Positions 43,456 to 52,980 of a stretch of DNA of 64,000 nucleotides are shown here, piece after piece. Under the pieces are notes generated by a model that made no database searches, was not told the DNA's origin, and worked only from the letters and a program-made list of their open reading frames with translations. The DNA lies in contig JACJXC010000005.1 of assembly GCA_020636835.1 (NCBI GenBank), forward strand, positions 372,001 to 436,000, read 5' to 3'. The translations under genes and the position numbers were made by a program. This stretch comes from Bacteroidales bacterium (GTDB lineage: Bacteria; Bacteroidota; Bacteroidia; Bacteroidales; Tenuifilaceae). Position 1 is the first letter of the stretch. The number at the start of each line of letters is the position of its first letter.

Positions 43456-44535
43456 TTAAGAATTCAATTTCTCAAATTCCTTCATGCAATCAACAAGAGC
43501 CTGTACGCTTTCAATTGGGCAAGCATTGTAGATAGATGCACGGAAACCACCAACCGAACGGTGACCTTTAATACCAACCATTCCGGCTTTCTTAGCGAAA
43601 TCCATAAACTCAGCCTCTTTTTCTTTGTACTGCTCAGCCATTACAAAGCATACGTTCATAATAGAACGATCCTCCTTAACGGCAGTTCCTACGAACATCT
43701 TGTTACGGTCAATCTCGCTGTAAAGAAGCTCTGCTTTTTGATTATTTATTTTGTTCATTGCAGCAACACCTCCGATAGACTTAACCCAATTCAAAGTTTC
43801 GTGCATTACGAAAATTGAAATTACAGGAGGTGTATTGTACATGGAATTGTTTTTGGGCTCGTCGCCAATATGGGTTCTGTAATCAACCATACTTGGCAAT
43901 TTGCGTTGAATTTTTTCTAACAAATCCTTGCGTATAATAGCAAAGGTAACACCAGCAGGCCCTACGTTTTTCTGAGCACCACCATAAATCATAGCGTATT
44001 TCTTGATATCAACAGGGCGACTCATGATATCGGAACTCATATCGGCGACTAAGTTGATAGGACAATCCATATCAGTTTTAATCTCGGTTCCGTAAATGGT
44101 GTTATTTGTGGTGATGTGGAAATAATCCGCATCGGTTGGGATTTTGTATCCTTTTGGAATATAGGTGTAGTTCTTGTCGGCCGATGAAGCAACAACCTCA
44201 ACCTCGCCGTACAATTTAGCCTCTTTAACAGCTTTTTTAGCCCAAACACCAGTTTCGAGGTAAGCCGCTTTCTTGTTAAGGAAGTTTGCAGCAACTGTGT
44301 AGAACTGAGTTGAAGCACCACCACCTAAAAACATTACAGCGTAATTATCGGGAATGTTAAGCAGTTCTCTCCAAAGTTGCTCGGTTTCAGCCATAATTCT
44401 TTCCCAACCTGGAGTACGGTGAGAAATCTCTAGTAAACCGATACCGGTTCCATCGAAATTACGAATAGCTTCGATTGTTGATTCAATCGCTGATTTTGGA
44501 AGGATGCAGGGACCTGCATTAAAATTATGTTTCAT
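43456..44535 (-). CDS. serC: Phosphoserine aminotransferase
   Basis: A 359-residue fold-type I aminotransferase for the second step of serine synthesis, also used in pyridoxal phosphate synthesis in some bacteria. It begins [12 protein letters not shown], has ISHRTPGW, the PLP-binding [15 protein letters not shown] and the terminal [14 protein letters not shown]. Length is normal. It heads the leftward serC-serA-DUF1015 operon. Confidence 0.97.
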   Translation of the reverse strand: MKHNFNAGPCILPKSAIESTIEAIRNFDGTGIGLLEISHRTPGWERIMAETEQLWRELLNIPDNYAVMFLGGGASTQFYTVAANFLNKKAAYLETGVWAKKAVKEAKLYGEVEVVASSADKNYTYIPKGYKIPTDADYFHITTNNTIYGTEIKTDMDCPINLVADMSSDIMSRPVDIKKYAMIYGGAQKNVGPAGVTFAIIRKDLLEKIQRKLPSMVDYRTHIGDEPKNNSMYNTPPVISIFVMHETLNWVKSIGGVAAMNKINNQKAELLYSEIDRNKMFVGTAVKEDRSIMNVCFVMAEQYKEKEAEFMDFAKKAGMVGIKGHRSVGGFRASIYNACPIESVQALVDCMKEFEKLNS

Positions 44536-44652
44536 AATGAAAAAGTTTAAGTTTAAAATTTCAGTAAGAATAATACGTCAAATTTGTTTGTTTTTTTTTA
44601 ATTTTCCTAAATAGATGTTATCAAACAACTTTATAGCAGTATAAACTATTAA

Positions 44653-45363
44653 TCACCTACAAACAAGGCGGTTCCCATCCAAAACAGGAACCAAACCGGT
44701 AACATCAAAGGAAAAACAGTAACCAATCACATCGTCGAGCCCTAGCTTTTTAAGTCGATGTTTCTGAGCCACTTTCTCGATATAGGTATCCATGCTATCC
44801 TTGGCCACCGCCCACAGGTCCATGGCGGCATACACCGAGTCGCACTTGGTATCGAACATGCCCCGCTCGATAAGTTTTGCCGAAAGTGCCCCGGCAAAAA
44901 GGGTATCCTCCAGGCAGAACTTGCCCTTCCATCCAGCACAAAGGATTAGGACATCCTTTTGCTGCTCCATCAGGAACTTGGCAATGGCGCTAAAGTTCAG
45001 AAATGCCCCAATGGTTACCACACTGGCATTGCGCCCCACAGTTATGGCATTGGTTCCGTTAGTGGTACTATAAACCACGGTTTTTCCACCCACCGTTTCA
45101 GGTGTAAAGTAGAAGGGCGAGTTACCAAAATCGGCAAAGTCCAACTTTTGGCCATTGCGCTCGGCCACCACCAAAAAACCTTTTTGCTTATAAGCCTGTG
45201 CCTCCTCCAAATCGCGAACCGGGAAAATCTCCTTCACGCCATTCTTAAACATGGTGCAAATAACCGAAGTGGCGCGCAGAATATCCACCACCACCACAAT
45301 CTTATCGGCAGAATCGGAATGGGGAAATAGCGTAGGGGAAAAGCAAACCTCAATCTTATTCAT
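44653..45363 (-). CDS. comB: 2-phosphosulfolactate phosphatase family protein (ComB)
   Basis: A 236-residue ComB-fold protein. VVVDILRATSVICTMF, ERNGQKLDFADFGNSP, YSTTNGTNAI, LCAGWKGKFCLEDTLFAGAL and C-terminal FSFDVTGLVPVL match the family. In archaea it dephosphorylates phosphosulfolactate for coenzyme M, but in Bacteroidota no coenzyme M pathway is expected, so the true substrate is unknown. It lies upstream of serC on the same strand with a 117-bp gap. Confidence 0.92.
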   Translation of the reverse strand: MNKIEVCFSPTLFPHSDSADKIVVVVDILRATSVICTMFKNGVKEIFPVRDLEEAQAYKQKGFLVVAERNGQKLDFADFGNSPFYFTPETVGGKTVVYSTTNGTNAITVGRNASVVTIGAFLNFSAIAKFLMEQQKDVLILCAGWKGKFCLEDTLFAGALSAKLIERGMFDTKCDSVYAAMDLWAVAKDSMDTYIEKVAQKHRLKKLGLDDVIGYCFSFDVTGLVPVLDGNRLVCR

Positions 45364-45472
45364 TGCTATTCTATCTATTTGCGGTCAAAAGTAGCAAATA
45401 AATAAAGTATAGGTACGAGAGCGCAATAAGCTATATAACATAAATGCACCAAACCGACATTCGCTCAATTCA

Positions 45473-45511
45473 GAAAAAAAAGTTGGATGACAAGGAACTG
45501 TCACCCAACTT
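45473..45511 (-). terminator. Terminator of the lipoprotein gene
   Basis: On the minus strand AAGTTGGGTGAC and GTCATCCAACTT pair (one mismatch) around an 8-nt loop and are followed by eight T. It lies 27 bp past the stop of the 45538-46059 gene. Confidence 0.75.
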
Positions 45512-45537
45512 GAATCAGTTTGGAATAATGGCCAGTA

Positions 45538-46059
45538 CTACAAAGCTAGCAAAATCAGGGCTAACAAACCAACCCCAGCTAGCGATCCGATAACGGCGCC
45601 AGCCCCACTCTTTTTCTTACTCTCCTCAGTAGTTGCATCATAGGTTTTGACCTGTTTATAAAAGCCATACCTAAGCAAAGCCGTATCGGACTCCGATAAT
45701 AACCTGAAATTCTTATAATATGCAGGAAATCCAGTAACAGTAACGGTTGTTTTCGCATTGGCTTTTACTGTTTCAAAAATTGGCTCCACCAAAACGTCGG
45801 CATTGGCTTTTTTTAAGGCATCCGCAACCGCATCCTCCTTAATTTTAGAAACAGGAACGACAGTTTTAGCTTCGGCCGTACCAGTAACCTTAGTTTCCGC
45901 AACATTCAAATCCACAATAACGGGCTTCTGAATTACACCCCCGGAATAAACATCGGCAATTTTGGCTGTTCGTGTTTTAACAACCGAACAGGATGATACA
46001 AGCATTGCTAAAAGCACTAACACAGGAAAACCAGCAACTCGTAAATTTTTAATTTTCAT
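45538..46059 (-). CDS. Lipoprotein of unknown function
   Basis: A 173-residue predicted lipoprotein. The signal is VLLAMLVSSCSVVKT with the lipobox Cys about 24 residues in. A soluble alpha/beta segment follows (ADALKKANADVLVEPIFE), then FPAYYKNFR. The C-terminus is a Gly/Ala/Leu-rich hydrophobic helix (VIGSLAGVGLLALILLAL). I chose the ATG at 46059 because the 10-codon extension belongs to a repeated 69-bp leader shared with the next gene. Confidence 0.75.
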   Translation of the reverse strand: MKIKNLRVAGFPVLVLLAMLVSSCSVVKTRTAKIADVYSGGVIQKPVIVDLNVAETKVTGTAEAKTVVPVSKIKEDAVADALKKANADVLVEPIFETVKANAKTTVTVTGFPAYYKNFRLLSESDTALLRYGFYKQVKTYDATTEESKKKSGAGAVIGSLAGVGLLALILLAL

Positions 46060-46072
46060 ACTATAAACCCTA

Positions 46073-46141
46073 TTTAAACTCCTACTCATCTGGCTTTTCG
46101 GTTTTGCCCCGTTTTTTGGAATGGGTTCTGGACTCCATTGA
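46073..46141 (-). repeat. 69-bp leader repeat, copy 1
   Basis: This stretch, starting TTTAAACTCCTACTC on the plus strand, is over 90% identical to 47172-47240. Each copy sits just upstream of a lipoprotein gene on the minus strand. It contains CGGGGC and an A-tract and may be a shared 5' untranslated region. Confidence 0.8.
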
Positions 46142-46190
46142 ATGAATTAAGTATAACTAAGGCAAGCCTATTCTGTCAAAAGCAACTATT

Positions 46191-47159
46191 CTACTGAACA
46201 AAAATGGAGGACGCATCAACATCCTTATTATAAGCAGAAAAGACATCGGTCAGGTTTACTGCCGCTCCATTCCTCCAGTACTTAAGAACAACCTTCCCGC
46301 TTTTGTCATACTCCTTTCCTGCCACATATACATCCCCATCGTGAACAAAAATGCTGGATGTATAGGCAGAGCCATCACCACTGGTGAGACAAAACTCTTT
46401 CCCATTTTTCCAATACTTGGCAACGGCAATCCCTTTACTATTCTTTTCGTACCCTGCAGCATAAACATCAGCTCCCGATACGTATATTGAAGACACTTCG
46501 CCCTCATTTGTTCCTAAATAAACTGCAGTTCCATTCTTATAGTATTGTGGAACCGACTCTCCATCACCAGCTAAATACACATCAGCCCCAGACACGAAAA
46601 TGGAATAGACATGAAAATTATCGCTGCTCAAACTAACCGCAACACCATTCTTCCAGTAACCATTGCCTCCAGCAACATAAACATCGCTGCCAGACACATA
46701 AATGGAATTAGCGTCATACCCTCCACTTAGTCTATTTTTCACACCATTTTTCCAGTAAACAGCACCAGTTGCATCATGCCCAGCAACGTAAATGTCGCTT
46801 CCAGAAACATAAATAGCATCTGCTCCGCAATCCCCCGAAGTGTTCAAATTTACAGACACCCCATTCTTCCAATATTTAGCAATACTATTACTATAATCAC
46901 TCGCATACTCAGTTCCGACCACATACACATCGCCCCCCGAAACAAAAATTGAAGTAGCCAATACATTGCTAGTACCATCCGATAACGCATATTCCGTATT
47001 ATTCTTCCAATATTTAGCAACCAATACACCATAGTTATTTTCAACCATACCAGCCACATAAACTGTATTCTTATCAGACGAGGAACTATCATCATCCTTG
47101 CTACACGAGACACTACAAAACATGGCAGCCATACACAATACAAAAAATACCTTTTTCAT
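46191..47159 (-). CDS. Repeat lipoprotein, probable beta-propeller
   Basis: A 322-residue lipoprotein. The lipobox is in FCSVSCSKDDDSSSS, a Bacteroidota surface-export-like acidic start after Cys. The rest is seven or so repeats of about 38-45 residues with the pattern SIYVSGxDVYVAG, about 8 variable residues, then AKYWKNGxxVxL. That pattern suggests a beta-propeller with one blade per repeat. Ligand unknown; surface display is likely. The 69-bp leader repeat lies directly upstream. Confidence 0.82.
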   Translation of the reverse strand: MKKVFFVLCMAAMFCSVSCSKDDDSSSSDKNTVYVAGMVENNYGVLVAKYWKNNTEYALSDGTSNVLATSIFVSGGDVYVVGTEYASDYSNSIAKYWKNGVSVNLNTSGDCGADAIYVSGSDIYVAGHDATGAVYWKNGVKNRLSGGYDANSIYVSGSDVYVAGGNGYWKNGVAVSLSSDNFHVYSIFVSGADVYLAGDGESVPQYYKNGTAVYLGTNEGEVSSIYVSGADVYAAGYEKNSKGIAVAKYWKNGKEFCLTSGDGSAYTSSIFVHDGDVYVAGKEYDKSGKVVLKYWRNGAAVNLTDVFSAYNKDVDASSIFVQ

Positions 47160-47171
47160 TAATATAATATA

Positions 47172-47240
47172 TTTAAACTCCTACTCGTCTGGCTTTTCGG
47201 TTACGCCCCGTTTTTTGGAATGGGTTCTGGGCTCCATTGA
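47172..47240 (-). repeat. 69-bp leader repeat, copy 2
   Basis: Second copy of the leader repeat, immediately upstream of the propeller lipoprotein start. Differences from copy 1 are a few substitutions only (for example ACTCGTC for ACTCATC). Confidence 0.8.
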
Positions 47241-47549
47241 AATTGCTGAGTAAAACTAGAAATAGGTTCGCAATACGGCAACAGGCTATAACCTTTGATG
47301 TTACTGAGATACTGCAAAACAGGATTGAACCAGAAAAATTCGTACCTGAACAAGCAAAATTCGCAACTGAAAATTTTAAATTGATGCCGAACGAGAGGAC
47401 GGAACAAATGGAACTGATTGCAACGTAGTATTATCCCCTCCCGAATACCTCATGTTGATATGTTGTGGAACAACTACAAAGCAATTACACCCTTTTACTA
47501 TTTTGAGTACGATGCAAAATATCCTATTTTTGCAGAAAAGCATACCGCA

Positions 47550-48227
47550 ATGAGCATACAAACCAACCTAACCAGCATAAAGGCACAGCTCCCGCAACAT
47601 GTTACACTGGTGGCCGTATCAAAAACCCACCCAACCGATAGTATTGTGGAAGCCTACAACACTGGACAACGAATTTTTGGAGAGAACAAAGTACAGGAGC
47701 TCGTAACCAAATACGAAGCGCTCCCCAAGGATATTGAATGGCACTTGATAGGCCATTTACAATCGAATAAGGTGAAGTACATCGCCCCATTTGTAACCCT
47801 CATACACTCGGTAGACAGTATAAAGTTGTTGGATACCATTGATAAGGAGGCTCAAAAGCACAACCGGATTATCAACTGCTTACTCCAAGTCCACATCGCA
47901 TCGGAGGAGACTAAGTTTGGGCTTTCGGCCGACGAGCTGGAACAGCTGCTCAACTCACCCGAGTACAATGCAATGAAAAATATCAGGGTAACCGGATTAA
48001 TGGGCATGGCCACCTTTACCGACAACATGGATCAGGTACGGATGGAGTTTAAATTCCTACACAACCTTTACCAAAGTATTAAGAAAGCTTACTTTGCCAA
48101 TGCCGAATGGTTTAAGGATCTGTCGATGGGGATGTCGAGCGATTACGCCATAGCCATCGAGGAGGGAAGCACCATGGTACGAATTGGAAGCAACATTTTT
48201 GGACATAGGAATTACAAATCAAACTAA
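47550..48227 (+). CDS. YggS/PROSC-family PLP homeostasis protein
   Basis: A 225-residue single-domain fold-type III PLP-binding protein. LVAVSKTHP has the PLP Lys. FGENKVQEL, WHLIGHLQSNK, IHSVDS, GLMGMATF and LSMGMSSDYAIAIEEGSTMVRIGS are all present. It buffers pyridoxal phosphate and affects amino acid metabolism. The frame is open further upstream, but homology begins at the ATG at 47550. It ends 37 bp before the DHOD-like gene. Confidence 0.95.
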   Translation: MSIQTNLTSIKAQLPQHVTLVAVSKTHPTDSIVEAYNTGQRIFGENKVQELVTKYEALPKDIEWHLIGHLQSNKVKYIAPFVTLIHSVDSIKLLDTIDKEAQKHNRIINCLLQVHIASEETKFGLSADELEQLLNSPEYNAMKNIRVTGLMGMATFTDNMDQVRMEFKFLHNLYQSIKKAYFANAEWFKDLSMGMSSDYAIAIEEGSTMVRIGSNIFGHRNYKSN

Positions 48228-48264
48228 TTTTGTAACTTACAGCCTACTTCAAAAACAAAAAGCA

Positions 48265-49242
48265 ATGACTAATATCACAACCACCTACTTGGGGTTATCC
48301 CTAAAATCACCCCTAATTATAAGCAGCTCCGGGCTAAACTCATCTATCGATAGAGTAAAAAAATATGAGCAAATGGGTGCCGGAGCAGTTGTGCTAAAAT
48401 CGCTCTTTGAGGAGCAAATCATGCACGAAATTGACAATTTAACCCAATACTCCGACTACACCGAGGCCACCGATTACCTGAAAGCGTACGTTACGTCGAA
48501 CAACGTTTCGTCGTACGTTGAAATGATAAAGCAGGTTAAAGCATCTGTTACCATTCCTGTTATTGCCAGCATCAACTGCGTAGGCGCATCGCAATGGATC
48601 TCGTTTGCCTCGCAAATTCAGGAAGCCGGCGCCGATGCGTTAGAGGTTAACGTGTTCATGCTACCCACCGATACGCAGCGCACCCCCGCAGAAATGGAAG
48701 AGATATACTTTACTATAGCCAACAAGTTGAGCCAGGTAGTTACCATTCCAATAGCCTTTAAACTGGGGACCCATTTCACCAATCCACTCAGGATAATTGA
48801 ACAGCTATGGCACCGCAAGGCAAAAGGCGTGGTTCTTTTCAACCGCTTTTTTGAGCCCGACATCGACATCAATACCATGAAGATTACACCCGCCGCCATA
48901 TTCAGCAACCCTGCAGATTTACGCAATACGTTACGCTGGGTGGGTATGGCCAATCACCTCATCCCTAAAATAGACATCTCGGCATCAACCGGGGTTCACG
49001 ACGGCGAGGCACTTATCAAGGCAATACTGGCAGGAGCCTCCTCGGTTCAGGTATGCTCTGCCATATACAAAAATGGGCCAGCCCATATTGAGTCCATGCT
49101 AAACACACTGAGCAGCTGGATGAACAGCAAGGGCTACAAATCTATCAACGATTTTAAGGGGCTAATGAACTACGGGCAAATAGAGAACCCATCGCTTTAC
49201 GAGCGCAGCCAATTTATGAAATACTACTCCAACTACGAGTAG
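48265..49242 (+). CDS. Dihydroorotate dehydrogenase-like FMN protein
   Basis: A 325-residue TIM-barrel flavoprotein. TTYLGLSLKSPLIISSSGL opens the domain as in DHOD, with ASINCVGASQWISF, ADALEVNVF, PIAFKLG and the phosphate-binding ISASTGVHDGEALIKAILAGASSVQVCSA. It resembles class 1 DHOD but differs at the active-site loop, so the substrate may not be dihydroorotate. The ATG at 48265 gives the family start. It is linked to yggS. Confidence 0.86.
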   Translation: MTNITTTYLGLSLKSPLIISSSGLNSSIDRVKKYEQMGAGAVVLKSLFEEQIMHEIDNLTQYSDYTEATDYLKAYVTSNNVSSYVEMIKQVKASVTIPVIASINCVGASQWISFASQIQEAGADALEVNVFMLPTDTQRTPAEMEEIYFTIANKLSQVVTIPIAFKLGTHFTNPLRIIEQLWHRKAKGVVLFNRFFEPDIDINTMKITPAAIFSNPADLRNTLRWVGMANHLIPKIDISASTGVHDGEALIKAILAGASSVQVCSAIYKNGPAHIESMLNTLSSWMNSKGYKSINDFKGLMNYGQIENPSLYERSQFMKYYSNYE

Positions 49243-49290
49243 CAAACTGAACATTATAGAACTGAGACGAAACGCTGTGAACACTGATTA

Positions 49291-49854
49291 TCACAGCGTT
49301 TCATTTATATTATCAATACTTCCGTCCTGTCCAAAGCCCTCCACCGAGAGAATTGCCTGTTCAACAAGCGATTGATTAAGGCCACAAGCATGAGCCTGCT
49401 CCTTACGCAACAGCGCGGTAATTTGCGATAGCCTATCGGAGGTTGCTCCATCCAAGGAGTTTTCGATAACACTGAAGGCCTCAATGCTGGTTTGCTCATC
49501 AGCATTGCAAAGCAAATCGATAAACAATTCTATATCGGCACTAAAATCGAGCCTGCTCTGCCAACAAACCGAAACCAAGCGATGCAAATCCTCAGCGCCA
49601 TAATTATTCCGAATAGCGCTGACAAACACAGCAACAGCACTCTGACTTTTAATATCAACAAGGAAATTCATCACCTCGCCCTTCAGCCTATCGGTACGCT
49701 TTGAAAATAAAAGGTTGATTATGGCCTCAACCATGTACTCCTCCCCACTATCGCGAATCTCCACAAGTGTTGACACAATAACCTCATCGGAAGCAACCCT
49801 TAAGCCCTGCTCAAAGGCCTCTTTCTTAGCGTTTATGCTACTATTACTCTCCAT
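49291..49854 (-). CDS. Helical-repeat protein of unknown function
   Basis: A 187-residue all-helical, acidic protein with HEAT-like helix pairs (IVSTLVEIRDSGEEYMVEAIINLLF, then KGEVMNFLVDIKSQSAVAVFVSAI). No signal peptide or catalytic motif. An ATG ten codons upstream (49884) is possible but I prefer 49854 for its fit with the helical start. Function unknown; a scaffold is plausible. Confidence 0.68.
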   Translation of the reverse strand: MESNSSINAKKEAFEQGLRVASDEVIVSTLVEIRDSGEEYMVEAIINLLFSKRTDRLKGEVMNFLVDIKSQSAVAVFVSAIRNNYGAEDLHRLVSVCWQSRLDFSADIELFIDLLCNADEQTSIEAFSVIENSLDGATSDRLSQITALLRKEQAHACGLNQSLVEQAILSVEGFGQDGSIDNINETL

Positions 49855-49946
49855 CAATTTCACATTTTTTGCAAAGGTAATCATTGTTTACATTTAACAC
49901 CAATGGGGCACATTGTTAAAAGCCCACCCTAAAAAAAAAGCTAAAC

Positions 49947-49978
49947 TTGCATTGTTTCTCAAATTTATATTAACTTTA
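49947..49978 (+). promoter_or_regulatory. Putative promoter of the lipoprotein-secreted protein pair
   Basis: TTG (49947-49949), a 21-bp spacer and TAACTTTA (49971-49978) fit the Bacteroidota consensus with A in place of the last G. The lipoprotein ATG follows 48 bp downstream. Confidence 0.5.
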
Positions 49979-50026
49979 CTTGTCGAAATAATAAATATCT
50001 TTTATTAACCCATAAAACAGACAACT

Positions 50027-50944
50027 ATGATCATCGGGTTAGCCAAAAATCGATTGATAATACTAGGGCTTGCTGCTACGGTAATAGTAAGTTCGTGCAA
50101 ATCGGATCGGAGCAAAGACAGCTCACTACAAGTAACCTCCGATGAGCTTGCCGCAGACAGCTCTGCCGCAACAGGCATTCAATCGGTCAAGCAAATATTC
50201 TACTCATTGCCATCGCCTCTGGAAACAGCCCTCATCCTAAAACGGTCGGGAGCCAAGTACAACGAGGAAATACTCAATCCAGTTGATAATGTATCGCGGT
50301 ACAGCACCAATAAGAGCATGGCGTTAAACCTGGGTATCTACAGCACCGATTTAAGCTACGCCAGCCTGTTCGATCAAACCCAGGCCACCATAAAATTTAT
50401 GACGGCTTCTAAAAAAATGGCCGAAAGTTTGGGAATCCTCAACGCAATAGACAACTCCGTAATACAACGCCTGGAGGAAAATGTGAACAATCGCGATGTA
50501 ATTATGGAAACCATCTCCGAAACATTCCTCAACACCAACTCGATACTCGAGGAGGACGACCGGGTTGCCACCGGATCAATCATTCTGGTTGGCGGCTGGG
50601 TGGAGGGCTTGTACATCGCCACATCGCTGGTTGACGATATCAACAGCACCGATAACGAACTGGTTGACCGCATTATCGATCAAAAATTCTCGCTCGAAAC
50701 TGTCCTAAGCCTACTCAACCAGAATATCGCGAATGCCGATGTAAAGGACATTTATACCGATATTTTAGAGCTAAAAGAGATATACGACGAGGTTCAGATA
50801 TCGGCCTCGAAGGTAGAGGTGGTGCAAGATAGCAAAAGCAAGGTGGCCACACTAAACTCTAAAAACGTGGTTACAGTTAACCCCGACGTCTTCAATAGGC
50901 TCAAACAAAAAGTTAAAGAATTGCGTACAAAGTACACAGCATAA
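50027..50944 (+). CDS. Lipoprotein, paralogue of the 58.2-kb lipoprotein
   Basis: A 305-residue predicted lipoprotein (lipobox in ATVIVSSCKSD). The mature part shares with the protein at 58190-59002 the order NPVDNVSRY, ALNLGIYSTDLSYAS, TASKKMAESLGI and GGWVEGLYIATS. It has a C-terminal coiled region (VFNRLKQKVKELRTKY). Function unknown. A secreted protein gene follows 11 bp downstream, suggesting an operon. Confidence 0.85.
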   Translation: MIIGLAKNRLIILGLAATVIVSSCKSDRSKDSSLQVTSDELAADSSAATGIQSVKQIFYSLPSPLETALILKRSGAKYNEEILNPVDNVSRYSTNKSMALNLGIYSTDLSYASLFDQTQATIKFMTASKKMAESLGILNAIDNSVIQRLEENVNNRDVIMETISETFLNTNSILEEDDRVATGSIILVGGWVEGLYIATSLVDDINSTDNELVDRIIDQKFSLETVLSLLNQNIANADVKDIYTDILELKEIYDEVQISASKVEVVQDSKSKVATLNSKNVVTVNPDVFNRLKQKVKELRTKYTA

Positions 50945-50955
50945 TTAGCATAGGT

Positions 50956-51393
50956 ATGAAATCATTCGGATATATTGCCACACTAGGTTTGTTTTTGCTG
51001 CTACCCTTTGCGGGAAATGCCCAATGCAAAAACTTCGCAAAAAAGGTATGTAAACTTGAGTTAGCCCCTTACATCCACGACGGGAATTTTAATGCCGCAA
51101 TTCTTACCGAGGGCGAAGATGCTGAACTATTCAAAACGTTCTATGCGGGGCAAGAATACCGCATATCGGTTTGCGGATCGGAATCGATACCCACGGTTGA
51201 ATTCATAGTTATGGACGTGGATCGCAAGGTTTTATACTCCAACGCAAAAAATAAGTTTGCCACCAGTTGGGACTTCAAGGTTGAGGCTACACAACAACTT
51301 ATAATAGTGGTTAAGGTTCCAACATCGGACGACAAATCGGCTGAGATTGCCAGCGGATGCGTGGCCATTATGTTTGGATTAAAAACCGACTAG
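50956..51393 (+). CDS. Secreted protein of unknown function
   Basis: A 145-residue protein with a signal peptide (about 1-22, LFLLLPFAGNAQ). The mature part has four cysteines and beta-type segments (EYRISVCGSES, VEFIVMDVDRKVLYS, QQLIIVVKVPTS) resembling a small C2/pre-peptidase-like sandwich. It follows the lipoprotein by 11 bp and ends in a strong terminator, so the two form an operon. Confidence 0.82.
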   Translation: MKSFGYIATLGLFLLLPFAGNAQCKNFAKKVCKLELAPYIHDGNFNAAILTEGEDAELFKTFYAGQEYRISVCGSESIPTVEFIVMDVDRKVLYSNAKNKFATSWDFKVEATQQLIIVVKVPTSDDKSAEIASGCVAIMFGLKTD

Positions 51394-51410
51394 AACTGAC
51401 ATCTAAATAA

Positions 51411-51444
51411 AAAAAGAGTTGCCATAGGCAACTCTTTTTTTTTC
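51411..51444 (+). terminator. Rho-independent terminator
   Basis: AGAGTTGCC and GGCAACTCT form a perfect 9-bp stem around ATA, followed by nine T. It lies 20 bp past the stop of the secreted protein gene. Confidence 0.92.
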
Positions 51445-51820
51445 CTTGCAGGAAAATCACATTCGAAATTTTGACACCAACTAGGGTCAAACAATTGATA
51501 ATCAAAAAAAAAAAAAACATGAACAATTTATGAAGTTGGCATCATTCAATTAGGCCAAACCTAATTAGAATTCAACCCGCACGCGCCTCAAATACTATTG
51601 ATTTGAAAAAAACAATGGCATGCCTGCATTTAACCACAATGCAGCAGAAGTCCTCATCCTTAGGATATCCTTAACCTAAAATTGTCCAGAAACCACTTTC
51701 AAACTTATGCAAACTGATACTCGCCAAACATCCCCGGCAGGGGTGTAAACGAAGAGGGTGCCTGGACTTTTTCAGACACCCTCCTGAGGACTTGCCCCAA
51801 TTGTCAAAAATATCTAAATG
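51445..51820. other. Gene-free region with one hairpin
   Basis: About 375 bp without a credible gene. It has a poly-A tract (about 51505-51518) and a hairpin at 51754-51783 with GAGGGTG/CACCCTC and CTG/CAG stems. That hairpin lacks a T-tail on either strand, so it is not a classical terminator. It lies beyond the 3' end of the transporter gene. Confidence 0.5.
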
Positions 51821-52960
51821 CTATATCAAACTAAACAGAACAAAAGCCCAATGCGCGGCTACACCGGCGCAAAATCCTCCCACGGTGTGGGCTACAATTG
51901 CTCTTCCGGTAAGCTTGCGGTAACCCAAAGAATCGAGCATTGCGGTATGAGTACTCAAATACCCACTCCAGCACATCCCCATTGCGGTGAACACGGCAAT
52001 GGCATTGCCATCTATCAGCCCAGCGCTCTGGAATTTAGGCACCAAACCCAACGCTGCTCCAACGGCCCCCAACGATGTAATAGGGAATGCGATTAGCTCG
52101 GGGCTTTGAAATCCGAATAGCCACTCAAATAAGAAGTTAACCTTACCAGCAAGATAGGGCAGTAACGCAACACCCTCGTAAGCTTTGCCGGTATATCCCT
52201 CGGGACTTGGACCAAACGTAAGCATCATCACAAGGGTTGAAATAATTAACACCCCGGGTATAATTGCGAGACCCAAATCGACCCCAGTTTTTCCGCCATC
52301 GAGGATTGAGTTTAAAACCCTAAGGAACACATTCCCCTCGGACCTAAATGATATTTGCTGCTCGTCGCCACCCTCAACCTGCTCCACGCCGAGCTCCGGG
52401 TACTGCTTCAGAGTTAAGCGCTGCATTAACCGGGTGGAAATAATACTCCCAACCACAGCACCTATCAACCCTATAAAGGCAGCAGTGCCGTAACCCTTTC
52501 CTGCCATAAAAATTATGACAACCAGCCCCATGCCAAACGCGGTGCCAAAGTTGGTAAGCGATATTAACTGGTACTTCTTAAAGTAACGGTTAAAATTGCT
52601 ATCCTTGGCAAGACTAATAATTGCGGGGTTATCCGAAAGGAATGTTAACAATGAGCCCAACGCTGCCACCCCGGGTAAATTGTACAGGGGTTTCATTAAA
52701 GGTTTAAGTAGCACCTCGAGCAGACGCACCACCCCAAACTCGGTTAACAGTTTACCCAGCGCACCGGACAGCACGGTAATCCCCATGATGTATAATACAG
52801 TCTCTATCAATAAACTGTATGAGGTTTGCATAATGGTATTAAGCATATTGGGTAAGCCCATCCGGCTTCCAATCAGCGTGAAAGTACCAAAGAATATGAT
52901 TAAAAATACTCCGGCCTCAATTCTACGCCTAGTTAAAAATTTCAACGATCTGTAGCTCAT
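51821..52960 (-). CDS. Nucleoside-recognition-type membrane protein (CD0519/CD1768-like)
   Basis: A 379-residue membrane protein with about eight to nine helices and gate-type signatures (LLTFLSDNPAIISLAKDSN, TNFGTAFGMGLVVIIFMAG, FPITSLGAVGAALGLVP, GYLSTHTAMLDSLGY). It resembles the nucleoside-recognition/spore-maturation group of transporters. The substrate is unknown. The porin gene ends 20 bp upstream on the same strand, so outer and inner membrane steps may be paired. Confidence 0.82.
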   Translation of the reverse strand: MSYRSLKFLTRRRIEAGVFLIIFFGTFTLIGSRMGLPNMLNTIMQTSYSLLIETVLYIMGITVLSGALGKLLTEFGVVRLLEVLLKPLMKPLYNLPGVAALGSLLTFLSDNPAIISLAKDSNFNRYFKKYQLISLTNFGTAFGMGLVVIIFMAGKGYGTAAFIGLIGAVVGSIISTRLMQRLTLKQYPELGVEQVEGGDEQQISFRSEGNVFLRVLNSILDGGKTGVDLGLAIIPGVLIISTLVMMLTFGPSPEGYTGKAYEGVALLPYLAGKVNFLFEWLFGFQSPELIAFPITSLGAVGAALGLVPKFQSAGLIDGNAIAVFTAMGMCWSGYLSTHTAMLDSLGYRKLTGRAIVAHTVGGFCAGVAAHWAFVLFSLI

Positions 52961-52980
52961 TAGGATTGGTGGTATTAGGT

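Noticed and set aside
44653..45363. Coenzyme M biosynthesis
   Set aside because: The ComB-like gene stands alone, and no other coenzyme M genes are in the window. The family also occurs in bacteria without this cofactor.
51754..51783. Rho-independent terminator for the transporter gene
   Set aside because: The hairpin is clear, but neither strand has a T-tail, so I list it only as a hairpin.
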